Counted from the first letter of the stretch, positions 36,049-45,161 are shown. The stretch: DNA of 64,000 nucleotides from a bacterium (GCA_018829445.1 JAHJTV010000018.1:96896-160895), one strand, 5' to 3'. The notes: generated by a model from the sequence alone, not told the origin. Program-made: numbers and translations.

Positions 36049-36672
36049 ATGGATACCCAACTGGCAATTTTTTTTATCACATCCCTTGTTGTTATCATTA
36101 CACCGGGACAGGATATGGTGTTAGTGCTATCACGTTCAATCTCCCAGGGGTCAAAAGCGGGAATATCAACAGCCGCCGGTGTCAGTACCGGATTGTTGGG
36201 GCATACTCTTCTGGCTGCCCTTGGATTGGGAGCTATCTTGCAAGCTTCCGATATTCTGTTTTTTATCATTAAGATTGTTGGAGCCGTATATCTCTTTTAC
36301 CTGGGAATCAAACTGCTTCGTAGCGGTAAAGCCGAACTGAAACTTTCGGAAGGGCCGCCAATTTCACCGAAGATCTTGTTTTTTCAAGGGGCGATCTCAA
36401 ATCTTTCAAATCCAAAAATAACCATTTTCTATTTTGCATTCTTGCCCCAGTTTATCGCGGTTAATGCATCTAATCCCCTAGCTGAGTTTTTAACATTGGG
36501 AACATCCTTTGCAGCTCTCACTTTTCTCATCAAAGCCTCTATCGGGTATGGTGCCGGTTCCTATTCGAAATGGCTGAGGAATAACCCTTCAATCCAGGTT
36601 TGGATAAACCGTTTCAGTGGAACTGTGTTAATTGCATTAGGTGTCCGTCTGGCTTTCCAATCAAAGAGTTGA
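36049..36672 (+). CDS. LysE/RhtB-family amino-acid exporter
   Basis: A 207-residue LysE-type permease with about six spans. The N-terminal TPGQDMVLVLSRSISQGSKAGISTAAGV and GAVYLFYLGIKLLRS are family features. The ribosome-binding site AAAGGAG is 8 nt before the ATG. It lies 12 bp after the EamA gene, so the two are co-transcribed and likely regulated by the MocR-type protein. The exported amino acid is unknown. Confidence 0.93.
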   Translation: MDTQLAIFFITSLVVIITPGQDMVLVLSRSISQGSKAGISTAAGVSTGLLGHTLLAALGLGAILQASDILFFIIKIVGAVYLFYLGIKLLRSGKAELKLSEGPPISPKILFFQGAISNLSNPKITIFYFAFLPQFIAVNASNPLAEFLTLGTSFAALTFLIKASIGYGAGSYSKWLRNNPSIQVWINRFSGTVLIALGVRLAFQSKS

Positions 36673-36680
36673 AAAGGGAT

Positions 36681-38069
36681 TTACGGTTTTCGAATTGATT
36701 CTTTGGAGATTGGCTTATCCAATATCCTTAACAACCTCATCAGGATGTAAGAGGTTAAAGCGATTCCGGCAAATGCTAACAGGGTCAGTTCAAGCGACCA
36801 CCCCCACCAGATAGGAGCATTAACGAGCATAACGCAGGAAAGGAGTATGGGCAGCACAAATAGATTCATCACCGCCAACTCTATAGCCACTGATGTTTTG
36901 AACTCAGGGTCAACGATTCTCAAAAGCAACAATCCGCAGGAAACCGTTCCGGTGACGGTTCCGTATATGGCAACCGTCCTCTCCAGACTTTCCGATGGTA
37001 ACCGTCGTCCCAGGTGAAGAACCAGCAGCGTTGTCAATAAACCGTTTATCGCGCAAATCAGACCAATGGGCAGCGCAAAGTTCCAGACAACCGCAAACTG
37101 AATGGCAGGGATAGTGGCAACGATCAGGTAATCAACCGACCAGCCGGTGATCCGTTTTTGAATCCCCTCGTCCAAAAGATGCCCAATCCCGATTTTTTCA
37201 GCTATTGTACGTACAACGATGGCAATGCCTAGTCCAAAGAAAAAGAAAAATCCCCAGAGCATTTTCGCAGTGTCTGTTCCAACCAGAGTCCCTAAAAAAT
37301 CCACCAAAAAATAGGTTAGCAAATAGACCAATCCAACCATCGCAACCTGGAACGCCATGGAATCAATATTACTTGAATGAAGTCTCAGATTCCCGGCACT
37401 CTCGCCCTTTTTTGATTTTGGCAGCAGACCCGCCACAAACTCTGGTGGTAGTTTTTTCGCTTCTCCGGTTGCCAGTCCTTTTCGCAATCCCCAGTTAGCC
37501 AGGGGAACACCGATGAAAAAAGAGAAGATGAACCCGACAGCCGCAAAGGTCAATCCAATAGTGGCTGCATGTTCAAACCCAAGCCCTTCCCACACTTTTC
37601 CGAAAGAGAGAGCCTGCCCCGGCCCTTCATTAAAACCCAGGGGAGCTAGAAAACCAAATGTTTTGAAGAGATTGACACCGAACAACCCCATTACCAACAC
37701 AACCAAGCCACCTACCAGAGCTTGCAGGGGAAAAGTGATTCCCTGTGTGAGAGCCATCCACAATGTTCCTTTCAAGAACTTGCCTTTTGAGGACTCTGCT
37801 CTGTTGGCTTCCGTATCCCTGGTCAATCCAACGGAGATAAATGAGAGGTTAAAGAGATGGTAGGCAAATGTTTCGAGATGTGTGGTGGAGATTTTAACCA
37901 GGTCGAAATTGATAAGAATACTTCCCAATACCCCTCCTAACAGACAACTGGGGAAAAGGTATCTCTGCACAAAAGGCGTCTTTGCCCGAACCAGGGTTCC
38001 AAAAAGTAACAGAACAGAGAGGAAACCAAAAACCAGCAGGTTGTCAAACGGAAAGGGACTATGCATCAT
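36681..38069 (-). CDS. GltS-like (ESS family) sodium/dicarboxylic amino-acid symporter
   Basis: A 462-residue membrane protein with about ten to twelve spans. The GFNEGPGQALSFG stretch near residue 144 looks like the glycine-rich conserved core of the ESS (glutamate:Na+ symporter) family, in which relatives read GGHGTAAA. Overall length is slightly above the 400-residue typical for GltS. Two ATGs (38069 and 38066) follow AAAGGAG. The second has better spacing. It is the downstream gene of a TauE-PLP decarboxylase-transporter unit. The assignment to the ESS family is fairly likely. The substrate glutamate versus another acidic amino acid is not established. Confidence 0.65.
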   Translation of the reverse strand: MMHSPFPFDNLLVFGFLSVLLLFGTLVRAKTPFVQRYLFPSCLLGGVLGSILINFDLVKISTTHLETFAYHLFNLSFISVGLTRDTEANRAESSKGKFLKGTLWMALTQGITFPLQALVGGLVVLVMGLFGVNLFKTFGFLAPLGFNEGPGQALSFGKVWEGLGFEHAATIGLTFAAVGFIFSFFIGVPLANWGLRKGLATGEAKKLPPEFVAGLLPKSKKGESAGNLRLHSSNIDSMAFQVAMVGLVYLLTYFLVDFLGTLVGTDTAKMLWGFFFFFGLGIAIVVRTIAEKIGIGHLLDEGIQKRITGWSVDYLIVATIPAIQFAVVWNFALPIGLICAINGLLTTLLVLHLGRRLPSESLERTVAIYGTVTGTVSCGLLLLRIVDPEFKTSVAIELAVMNLFVLPILLSCVMLVNAPIWWGWSLELTLLAFAGIALTSYILMRLLRILDKPISKESIRKP

Positions 38070-38083
38070 CTTCTCCTTTTTTT

Positions 38084-38119
38084 AACAGGGAATCACATCT
38101 GATGATTTGATTCCCTGTT
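38084..38119 (-). promoter_or_regulatory. Strong intercistronic hairpin just before the GltS-like gene
   Basis: A perfect 12-bp inverted repeat AACAGGGAATCA / TGATTCCCTGTT with a 12-nt loop ends immediately before the AAAAAAAGGAG ribosome-binding site of the GltS-like gene. It lies between the decarboxylase stop and the transporter start. It may block RNase movement or affect translation. It has no T-tract on the minus strand, so termination is unlikely. Confidence 0.55.
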
Positions 38120-38177
38120 TGATGGGTTTATACAAATCGATTGGAACAAAACGCTCATCAATTCCTCATCCTGATAA

Positions 38178-39605
38178 TCAAAAAATACCATTGGTATATT
38201 CAATCAGAAGCCTTTCTCTCATTTTCGCCGGTAAGGCGTTTAACATCTCATTGATGTCAGCCATTCCTTTTGGGAGCGTGCTTCCCCCAATTTCCGCCAT
38301 TTGCAGCAATCCTTTGATATCATCATCCGAGAGGGAATCCGGATCGGTATCCTCAAACTGCTTCCGCAAAGCCTCACCCATTTCACCATGTTTAACTCCC
38401 CTGACCTTCTCGATACTTTTATACAGATCTTCCAGTAAGGCATCCACCCATTCAACATTGGAATAATTGATGGAGAGATGAATATTATGCCTTGAGTGAG
38501 CATAGGAAAGAGCTGGTTGGATATACCAGCCAATGGAATTCATTTCATCAATCAGGTGAAAGACACTGATGGTCTCAGAGGTAAATGAAAACATGCAAAA
38601 ATCAGGTTTTGCCATCAATTTCAAATCTTTGTGCTTTTCAACACCCGCCACCAGTTTTCTGGTGGCTTCGATTTTTTTTCTGGCAATTTCGAGATAACCA
38701 TCTTCTCCCAGGAAGTTCAAAACGGCATAGGCGGCTGCCATGGGACCCCCACTCCTTGAACTCAGAACAGCATTATTGATGATGGTATACCCGGTCCAGT
38801 TTGAACAGGCAAAAATCTGATGCTTGCGGATATCCCGATTTTTGTACAAAACCAGGGACGCCCCTTTTGGAGTGTAACCGTATTTGTGAAGATCCATTGA
38901 GATGGAGGTCACGCCGGGAATACTAAAGTCAAAATCCGGAACCGGCTCTCCCAGTTTTTTATAAAAGGGAAGCATAAACCCACCCACACAACCATCGGTG
39001 TGAAACAACAAATTGTTTTCCAGTGCAACGGCTGCCATTTCAGCGATGGGATCGATTACGCCGTGGGCATAAGATGGGGCTGATCCCACAATCAAAATCG
39101 TGTTGTTTGTGATGGCATTCTTAACAGCTGCGACATCTGCCCTGAAGTTGGAATCCACCATAGTAGGAACGATTTTCACATTCAGATATTTTGCAGCCTT
39201 ATGGAATGCGGCATGGGCGGTGATAGGCAAGATCATCTCCGGCTCCTTGATCTCGGGTTTATGAACCCGCGCGTAATCGCGTGCCGATTTGACCGCCAGG
39301 ATTATGCTTTCCGTCCCACCGTTGGTGAAATTTCCAACCCCTTCCGGTCCACCATTCAAGTGATTAACGGCCATCTCCACAATCTCTTTTTCGAACTTAA
39401 ACAGACTGGGAAAAGAGGTAAAATCCAGGGCGTTTTCCGTCAGAAATTTCATGTAAGCTTCTTTTCCGACTTCCATTGCTTCTTTGCCGGGATCAAACAC
39501 ATACCCGAATACCTTTCCCGAACGCCAATCGAGGTCACCTTCCCGGAACTCTTCCAGGTTTTTTGTGATTTCGGTTTTACTAACGCCTTGTTTAGGTAAA
39601 ATCAT
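38178..39605 (-). CDS. PLP-dependent acidic amino-acid decarboxylase (group II)
   Basis: A 475-residue enzyme of the glutamate/tyrosine/sphingosine-1-phosphate lyase-like fold. The PLP lysine is K241 in SMDLHKYGYTPKGAS. The phosphate-binding loop is GNFTNGGTES near 91-100, and D204 in HTDGCVGG contacts the pyridine nitrogen. It decarboxylates an amino acid in the cytoplasm; candidates are glutamate, aspartate, cysteate, cysteine sulfinate or tyrosine. A strong GGAGG lies before the ATG. Neighbours are a GltS-like importer and a TauE/SafE exporter, which point to an acidic amino acid, perhaps a sulfur one. That is inference. Confidence 0.85.
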   Translation of the reverse strand: MILPKQGVSKTEITKNLEEFREGDLDWRSGKVFGYVFDPGKEAMEVGKEAYMKFLTENALDFTSFPSLFKFEKEIVEMAVNHLNGGPEGVGNFTNGGTESIILAVKSARDYARVHKPEIKEPEMILPITAHAAFHKAAKYLNVKIVPTMVDSNFRADVAAVKNAITNNTILIVGSAPSYAHGVIDPIAEMAAVALENNLLFHTDGCVGGFMLPFYKKLGEPVPDFDFSIPGVTSISMDLHKYGYTPKGASLVLYKNRDIRKHQIFACSNWTGYTIINNAVLSSRSGGPMAAAYAVLNFLGEDGYLEIARKKIEATRKLVAGVEKHKDLKLMAKPDFCMFSFTSETISVFHLIDEMNSIGWYIQPALSYAHSRHNIHLSINYSNVEWVDALLEDLYKSIEKVRGVKHGEMGEALRKQFEDTDPDSLSDDDIKGLLQMAEIGGSTLPKGMADINEMLNALPAKMRERLLIEYTNGIF

Positions 39606-39636
39606 TTTTTCCTCCGCTTTGTGGGTTTTGATTTTG

Positions 39637-40377
39637 TTAATTGATAAAAGACCTGCCCAGTGTTGTGATTGCCATGACCATTAGTAGCAGTAAGACCCGT
39701 CTCCTGAAGATCTCCGGGTCTGTCTTAAAAAAGGAGCGGCTTCCCAGTGTCAGCCCGATAACCAGGGGTATGATAGAAATGCCGGTAAGCCAGAAGGTTT
39801 TCGCCGTTATCAGGCCATTAAACGCACATGCTCCGGATGCCATGATATCGGTTACCAGGAAAAAGGCGATCAGTGAGGCTCTAGATATATCCGCACCTTT
39901 TGGAGAAGAAAAGTAAAACAGGATTACTGGTGGCCCACCAATAGCTGCGCTACCGTTAATAATGCCGGACAAGGCACCAGTAAATACAGTCAATTTTGTA
40001 CCGGGCATTGTTTTTAAACTGAATCCCCTCCATAACAGGGGAATCAGCCCGATCACAATAATTGATACTGCAGATCGCATAATACTGTCGGGAAGATTTG
40101 ATAGCAGATAGACACCAAGAGGCGTCCCCACCAGTACTCCAATCAGTAGAACCGATAGGGAAGACCAGTCAACTTGCCTGAAAACCTTTGGTAACAGGTA
40201 AGAGCTGGCAATAATTTCCAATAACAGGATAGCCGGAACAATTTCGGTTATGGGATAAAAGAGGGATAACCCGATTACAATTATCATCGATGCACCAAAA
40301 CCGCTGTAACCTCTGACATATCCAGCGACTAATACAATCAGTATTGTATATACAAGTATAGGTAAGCTAACAGGCAC
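39637..40377 (-). CDS. TauE/SafE-family sulfite/sulfonate exporter
   Basis: A 246-residue membrane protein of PF01925 with about eight spans and the typical VRGYSGFGASMIIVIGL and NGSAAIGGPPVILFYFSSP motifs. The family exports sulfite, sulfoacetate or other anions. The first codon is GTG at 40377 with no in-frame ATG nearby. It is 31 bp before the decarboxylase gene on the same strand, so the unit is TauE, decarboxylase, GltS-like transporter. The exported anion is unknown. Confidence 0.88.
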   Translation of the reverse strand: MPVSLPILVYTILIVLVAGYVRGYSGFGASMIIVIGLSLFYPITEIVPAILLLEIIASSYLLPKVFRQVDWSSLSVLLIGVLVGTPLGVYLLSNLPDSIMRSAVSIIVIGLIPLLWRGFSLKTMPGTKLTVFTGALSGIINGSAAIGGPPVILFYFSSPKGADISRASLIAFFLVTDIMASGACAFNGLITAKTFWLTGISIIPLVIGLTLGSRSFFKTDPEIFRRRVLLLLMVMAITTLGRSFIN

Positions 40378-40505
40378 GATAGGTTTTTAATTGTGGTTTA
40401 AAATATACTTCACTAGGGTGAAATTAAATTCTTCCTTAGTAATTGTCAAGGCAATAAAGTTGATCAAAAGAAAATAACACTTCTGTTTTCAAACAAGTAA
40501 ATTTA

Positions 40506-40535
40506 TTGACCACTTACTCTAATTGTTTGTAATAC
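40506..40535 (+). promoter_or_regulatory. Candidate sigma-70 promoter for the gene at 40688
   Basis: TTGACC (40506-40511), an 18-bp spacer and TAATAC (40530-40535) in an AT-rich 310-bp gap (40378-40687). The start codon is 153 bp away, so the leader would be long. The leader shows no hairpin I can support. Confidence 0.4.
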
Positions 40536-40687
40536 TTAAATATTTCATGGAAAAGAACGCTATGATTCGTAAATGAACTATGTTACAATAATACATGTTA
40601 TATGAGTTAATATAATAAAACCTAGTCGGTTGGTTGGCATCAGTAAATTCGCCGGTAAAAACCGATAACAATTGATGGAGTAAGAAT

Positions 40688-40963
40688 ATGGCTGTAGATC
40701 TTAATCTTGTTGCTGAAGATATGTTCGAGATGGTGAAAAAAGACCACGGGGTAAAAAAGTACAAGCCTAGTGATCTTTTTAAAGCCATGGTTAAGAAATA
40801 CACAAGTGAAGAACTATCCAAGAAAGACTGTAAAGCTGCTATCAGGATATTAATTGATAGTGAACGACTTGTTTATACCTATTTTAATGGTTCCTGGGTT
40901 GAACTACCAGGTATGGAAGGAGCCGCCAGAGCTGCAGAGGATGCTAAAAATAAAATAGTCTGA
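40688..40963 (+). CDS. Small winged-helix-like protein, possible DsrD relative
   Basis: A 91-residue protein. Residues 25-70 (KPSDLFKAMVKKYTSEELSKKDCKAAIRILIDSERLVYTYF) read like a small winged-helix domain, and the ending FNGSWVELPGMEGAA resembles DsrD, the small winged-helix protein that activates dissimilatory sulfite reductase in sulfate reducers. The match is by eye only. No dsrAB is in the window. The ATG has GGAG about 8 nt upstream (ATGGAGTAAGAATATG), and a strong terminator follows the stop, so it is an independently transcribed single gene. Not certain: it could be a helical DNA-binding protein of another family. Confidence 0.5.
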   Translation: MAVDLNLVAEDMFEMVKKDHGVKKYKPSDLFKAMVKKYTSEELSKKDCKAAIRILIDSERLVYTYFNGSWVELPGMEGAARAAEDAKNKIV

Positions 40964-40973
40964 TCTTTGTGTC

Positions 40974-41030
40974 CGGGAATGATCTCGGGTTTAGTGCTCT
41001 AAACCCAAGATCATTCCCGATCGAATCATT
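40974..41030 (+). terminator. Strong Rho-independent terminator
   Basis: A 20-bp stem with one mismatch, CGGGAATGATCTCGGG-type left arm (40974-40993) and its complement (41000-41019), with a 6-nt loop and a CATTTTTA tract after it. Ends the transcript of the small protein gene and separates it from cobS. Confidence 0.8.
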
Positions 41031-41119
41031 TTTACTAGATCTCAATTCCGGTCATTTTAAACGGACTCTCCAAGATACTGATATCCCAATTTCACCAATC
41101 CAAATAGACACCTGAAAAA

Positions 41120-41878
41120 ATGCTGAACGGATTGACAACAGCTTTCAGAACCCTTTCCATTATTCCCGTTCCGGGGAAGGACGCCGACAATTTTTCCGAT
41201 GCTCTCTATGGTTTTGTAATCGTAGGAGGTGCATTGGGGGGATTGGTTTGGTTGGAAGGTTTTTTTATGAGGTTAGTGATTGGAAACCAATGGCCTGAAG
41301 GAGTTGCTTTTGTCTTATTGGTGACAGGAATATTTTTGACCCGTGGATTTCATCTGGATGGAGTGGCTGATTTTGCCGATGGTTTTTGGGGTGGTTACAA
41401 TCGGGAAAGAACTTTGGCCATCATGAAGGATTCTTTCCTGGGAACATTTGGTGTTATCGCACTGGTGCTGGTGTTGTTAGGCAAGTGGATCGCTATGGTT
41501 AGGATTATTGAATTATCCGCTTTGCACTGGGTTGTTTGCGCTTATCTGATTTCCAGAACCATGCTGGTTGAATTGACTGTCTCATTCTCCTACGCCAGAC
41601 AGGAGGGCACTGCAGGAGCCTTTATCAAAGGTGCAAAGCAGAAACACCGCTGGTTCTCCCTGGGTTTGTGTGCCGCTGTCCTTTACCTCTTAAGCGGATT
41701 GCCTGGCCTGGTTTTGCTGCTATTCTCGTGGGGGTTTGCCCGCATTTTAGGGTGGTGGAGTCAAAAACGGGTGGGGGGAATTACGGGAGATATTCTCGGC
41801 ACCTGTTGCGAATTATCCGAGACACTTGTTCTTTTTTCAGCCATCGGTTACGAAATTTTTGTTGTCACCTATCTTTAA
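41120..41878 (+). CDS. cobS: Adenosylcobinamide-GDP ribazoletransferase (cobalamin synthase)
   Basis: A 252-residue integral membrane enzyme that joins adenosylcobinamide-GDP with alpha-ribazole to give adenosylcobalamin (phosphate). Family motifs are visible: GLTTAFRTLSIIPVPG at the N terminus, RGFHLDGVADFADGFWGG (D-D-D-type metal site) and KDSFLGTFGVIAL. About six spans. First of three genes on the plus strand (cobS-cobU-cobO) that converge on cbiB. No riboswitch is visible in the 84-bp leader after the terminator. Confidence 0.96.
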   Translation: MLNGLTTAFRTLSIIPVPGKDADNFSDALYGFVIVGGALGGLVWLEGFFMRLVIGNQWPEGVAFVLLVTGIFLTRGFHLDGVADFADGFWGGYNRERTLAIMKDSFLGTFGVIALVLVLLGKWIAMVRIIELSALHWVVCAYLISRTMLVELTVSFSYARQEGTAGAFIKGAKQKHRWFSLGLCAAVLYLLSGLPGLVLLLFSWGFARILGWWSQKRVGGITGDILGTCCELSETLVLFSAIGYEIFVVTYL

Positions 41879-41890
41879 ATTCTTTCGAAG

Positions 41891-42451
41891 ATGACAAAAT
41901 CAAGGAATAGAGAAAATCTTGTTACCCTGGTTACCGGGGGAAGTCGAAGTGGAAAAAGCACCTATGCTCTGAAGCTGGCAGAAAACAAAGTTAACAAGGT
42001 GTTTATCGCGACAGCCGAGCCGCTGGATGATGAGATGAATGAAAGGATCACCGATCATAAACGAGAACGGGCAGGTCAATATCTTACTCTGGAAGAACCT
42101 GTAAAAGTCTGGGAAGCAATCCGTTCGGTATCGGAAGAAATCGATGTAATTGTGCTTGACTGTCTGACCGTCTGGTTGGGCAATCTTCAATATCACCTCA
42201 ATGATCGAGAAAAGGAGGACGCGGCTGTTCAGAAACTGATCACCGTGTTAAGGAATCCACCCTGTGAGATTGTTGTGGTTACCAATGAAGTAGGAATGGG
42301 GATTGTACCGGAAAATGAACTGAGCCGTCGTTTTCGGGATGCAGCCGGTTGGTTGAACCAACTGGTGGCTGCGGTGGCTCAGAAGGTCGTATTAGTGGTA
42401 AGTGGAATTCCGGTAATTATCAAGAACGAGAGGGAGGAAATCGGGTTATGA
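41891..42451 (+). CDS. cobU: Adenosylcobinamide kinase/adenosylcobinamide-phosphate guanylyltransferase
   Basis: A 186-residue bifunctional CobU. The P-loop is GGSRSGKS at 16-23, and DHKRERAG carries the histidine region that takes up the GMP. VVTNEVGMGIVPE, followed by RRFRDAAGWLNQLVA, is the characteristic CobU segment. It phosphorylates adenosylcobinamide and then transfers GMP to it. Starts 12 bp after cobS and overlaps the start of cobO by 4 bp. Confidence 0.96.
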   Translation: MTKSRNRENLVTLVTGGSRSGKSTYALKLAENKVNKVFIATAEPLDDEMNERITDHKRERAGQYLTLEEPVKVWEAIRSVSEEIDVIVLDCLTVWLGNLQYHLNDREKEDAAVQKLITVLRNPPCEIVVVTNEVGMGIVPENELSRRFRDAAGWLNQLVAAVAQKVVLVVSGIPVIIKNEREEIGL

Positions 42452-42963
42452 GAGGATACGTGCAGGTTTATACCGGCGATGGCAAAGGAAAGACCACAGC
42501 AGCACTGGGTCTTGCTTTAAGAGCTGTAGGAGCAGGCTTTAAGATTTTTATCGGTCAGTTTGTCAAGGGAATGACATACAGTGAGCTGGATTCCCTGGAA
42601 CGACTGTCCGATCAAATTACCCTGAGACAATATGGCAGGGATGTGTTCATCCGCAACAAACCAAAGCCTGAAGATATCGAAAAAGCAAAAGTGGGGCTCG
42701 AAGAGATCAGGCAAGCGCTGACCAGTGGTGATTATCAGCTGGTGATCATGGACGAAGGTAATATTGCAACATTCTATAACCTCATCAGTGTTGATGAGTT
42801 ACTGACATTGATCGACCAGAAACATGAAACAACAGAATTAGTGATCACCGGCAGAAATGCAGATCCCAGGATTATCGAACGGGCTGACCTGGTGACTGAG
42901 ATGAAAGAGATTAAGCACTACTACAAAGAGGGGGTGAACGCCCGTAAGGGGATTGAAAAGTAG
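42448..42963 (+). CDS. cobO: Cob(I)yrinic acid a,c-diamide adenosyltransferase (CobO/BtuR type)
   Basis: A 171-residue ATP:corrinoid adenosyltransferase. The P-loop is GDGKGKTT at 10-17, and the family stretch MDEGNIATFYNLI contains the Asp/Glu region. C-terminal EMKEIKHYYKEGVNARKGIE is characteristic. The track-based frame begins at 42349, but the ATG at 42448 overlaps the cobU stop (ATGA) and gives the family N terminus. It attaches the 5'-deoxyadenosyl group to cobalt. Confidence 0.96.
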   Translation: MRGYVQVYTGDGKGKTTAALGLALRAVGAGFKIFIGQFVKGMTYSELDSLERLSDQITLRQYGRDVFIRNKPKPEDIEKAKVGLEEIRQALTSGDYQLVIMDEGNIATFYNLISVDELLTLIDQKHETTELVITGRNADPRIIERADLVTEMKEIKHYYKEGVNARKGIEK

Positions 42964-42995
42964 GTGTTGGGAAGTGAGAAACTTGAGTTATAAAC

Positions 42996-43970
42996 TCAAA
43001 ATACAATAATCAGACCTGCACAAAGGGCTGTGGCTAAAAAAGCTGAACTCAGAATCAGATAAAAAGCCTGTTTGAGGTGCTGCGAAGTCACCTGTTCCGT
43101 ACCGTCACCCACCCATGGCTTTTCCACCCTGCCATGGGGGTATATCCCCGGACCATTAAGACGAATATTCAAGGCTCCTGCCACGCACGCTTCGGTGTGC
43201 CCTGCATTCGGGGAAGTGTGTTTTAAGCGATCTCTCCACCCGATCTTCCAGGCTTTTTTCCAATCCAGTCTGCAGATTCGTGCAGCTATTACAACAACGG
43301 GAATTCCCAGACGAGCCGGAACAAAGTTTAAAACGTCGTCCAGTCTGGCGCCGGTTTTGCCAAAATCCAGATAACGTTCGTTTTTATAGCCCACCATGGA
43401 ATCCAGGGTATTGGTTACCTTGTAGAATAAAATAAATACACCACCTCCCAGGGAGCAGGACAATCCAATCTTATCGGCCAGAATTGCTCCCAAGGCAAAC
43501 CAAAGCAGGGGAGCCAGAAATCCATCCACAAAGTTTTCAGCCAGGCTTTCCACAGCTGCCCGGGCAACTCCATACTCGTCCAGGTACTGAGCATCTCTTC
43601 CAATCAGCATCTGGACCGCATTTCGGGCACCGGAAAGATCCTCTGCTTCCAAACGGGCTAAGACAGCCTTACCATGTTTGATTAAATCCTTAATCGAAAT
43701 ACTGGAGTAGACGATAAAGATGTGCAGCAACACAGCATATCCCGACAGCAAAAAGAGAAGTCCCAAGTAAACTCCGATAACAATCACCTGGGTGCCGGTC
43801 AGTAGCAGCACTCCTCCCAACACCGTTAACAGTGCCCGTTTTTCCAGAAAATCCTCAATCTTTTTGATCAGGTGTCCCATTAACCTAACCGGATGAAGCG
43901 GGTAAACAGGATCTCCAAGATAGAGATCCAGAACAAATGCCAACAGTAGGATTATAAGGCATTCTTTCAT
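42996..43970 (-). CDS. cbiB: Adenosylcobinamide-phosphate synthase
   Basis: A 324-residue membrane enzyme that attaches aminopropanol-phosphate to adenosylcobyric acid. The start FVLDLYLGDPVYPLHPVRLMGHLI and the later YARAAVESLAENFVDGFLAPLLWFA, DSMVGYKNERYLDFGKTGARLDDVLNFVPAR are hallmark CbiB/CobD stretches. Overlaps the stop-start of cobD by 4 bp. Its 3' end is convergent with cobO, 32 bp apart, with a small TTGAGTT/AACTCAA hairpin spanning the stop. Confidence 0.95.
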   Translation of the reverse strand: MKECLIILLLAFVLDLYLGDPVYPLHPVRLMGHLIKKIEDFLEKRALLTVLGGVLLLTGTQVIVIGVYLGLLFLLSGYAVLLHIFIVYSSISIKDLIKHGKAVLARLEAEDLSGARNAVQMLIGRDAQYLDEYGVARAAVESLAENFVDGFLAPLLWFALGAILADKIGLSCSLGGGVFILFYKVTNTLDSMVGYKNERYLDFGKTGARLDDVLNFVPARLGIPVVVIAARICRLDWKKAWKIGWRDRLKHTSPNAGHTEACVAGALNIRLNGPGIYPHGRVEKPWVGDGTEQVTSQHLKQAFYLILSSAFLATALCAGLIIVF

Positions 43971-45067
43971 TTTACAGCCATTTTAAGAGCTCGTTTGATC
44001 AAGGAAATAAGCTCAACATTATCGGCCGCTTTGCGCACTGCAAAGCGAAAATAATTGTCAGAAAGATTCCTGAAATTTCTGCAGTCACGAACAAGAAATC
44101 CGTTGGAGAGCAGAATTCTTAGCAGATCGTCAAGATTGTCACTGGCCTGCCAATGAGCCAGAAAATAGTTGGTATGGGAAGGAAACAGACGCAATCCGTC
44201 CAGAGTTCCTAATTTGTCAACAAACCGCCTGCGCTCTTTTCTCATCAGCTTTCTTAGCTGGCTTTCATAATCCCGGCACTGAATCAACATCTCTGCGGTC
44301 TTCTCGGCTATGCCGTTAACTGTCCAGGGTTCTTTGTGATCCTTCAGTTGTTCAATTGTTTGCGGATGACCTATTACCGCTCCCAGTCTTATCCCCGGGA
44401 TATCGTAAATTTTTGTCAGGGAGTGGAACACCAGGATGTTTTTTCTGATACAAGCGGGGTTTAAGAGAGATCGTTCTTTAAAATCATCCAGAAACTGGAT
44501 AAAAGCTTCATCAACCAGTATGTATTTGTCAGGAAAACGCTCTGATAACTCCAGAATTGATTCACGCGGAATCATGGTATTGGTGGGATTGTTGGGATTA
44601 CCCAGCATAACAGCATCCGCATTTTCCAAGTTCCGGGCAAGAGTGTCATAGTCCGGTTCCGCAAATCCGTTCTGACCCGAGAGAACTATCTCACTGACAT
44701 CCGCCCCACACAACCGGCAGGATCTTTCATAATCGTGAAAGGATGGAGTGATGATGGCCACCTTTTTCAGCTGTAGAACCCGTGGTACCAGGTAGATGCA
44801 CTCTGTAGAACCATTACCGGGTAATACGGTTTCATACTCCAGACCAAAACGTCGAACGTAGTATTCCGCAATGCCATCACCGTTAACGGAAGGATAGGCA
44901 AGAACCTCTCCAATAAGATTATTCCAGTTATTAAAGAGTATCCGGGGAGGTCCCAGCGGACTGACATTAACGCTAAAATCCACAATCCTGTGTGGAGGAA
45001 TACCCAGCCTCTGAAACTCATGCTGAGGGGCACCTCCGTGAATATGCTTCTCCATTTCTTTATTCAT
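43967..45067 (-). CDS. cobD: L-threonine-O-3-phosphate decarboxylase
   Basis: A 366-residue PLP enzyme (aminotransferase class I/II fold). HIHGGAPQHEF at the N terminus and FSVNVSPLGPP are CobD signatures, and the PLP lysine is K219 in HSLTKIYDIPGIRLG. It converts L-threonine-O-3-phosphate to (R)-1-amino-2-propanol phosphate, which CbiB then attaches. The Salmonella-type name CobD is used here. Immediately precedes cbiB with a 4-bp overlap. Confidence 0.93.
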   Translation of the reverse strand: MNKEMEKHIHGGAPQHEFQRLGIPPHRIVDFSVNVSPLGPPRILFNNWNNLIGEVLAYPSVNGDGIAEYYVRRFGLEYETVLPGNGSTECIYLVPRVLQLKKVAIITPSFHDYERSCRLCGADVSEIVLSGQNGFAEPDYDTLARNLENADAVMLGNPNNPTNTMIPRESILELSERFPDKYILVDEAFIQFLDDFKERSLLNPACIRKNILVFHSLTKIYDIPGIRLGAVIGHPQTIEQLKDHKEPWTVNGIAEKTAEMLIQCRDYESQLRKLMRKERRRFVDKLGTLDGLRLFPSHTNYFLAHWQASDNLDDLLRILLSNGFLVRDCRNFRNLSDNYFRFAVRKAADNVELISLIKRALKMAVK

Positions 45068-45161
45068 GCTATTGGTGATTTGCCGTTAGCTGTTGGCTTA
45101 ACAGGTGTAACCGGTTTTTGGTTTGGTTGAACAAATATCTTCTCAAGGGAAACGAGTTGTT

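Noticed and set aside
41036..41119. Cobalamin riboswitch upstream of cobS
   Set aside because: The leader is too short and lacks the conserved core.
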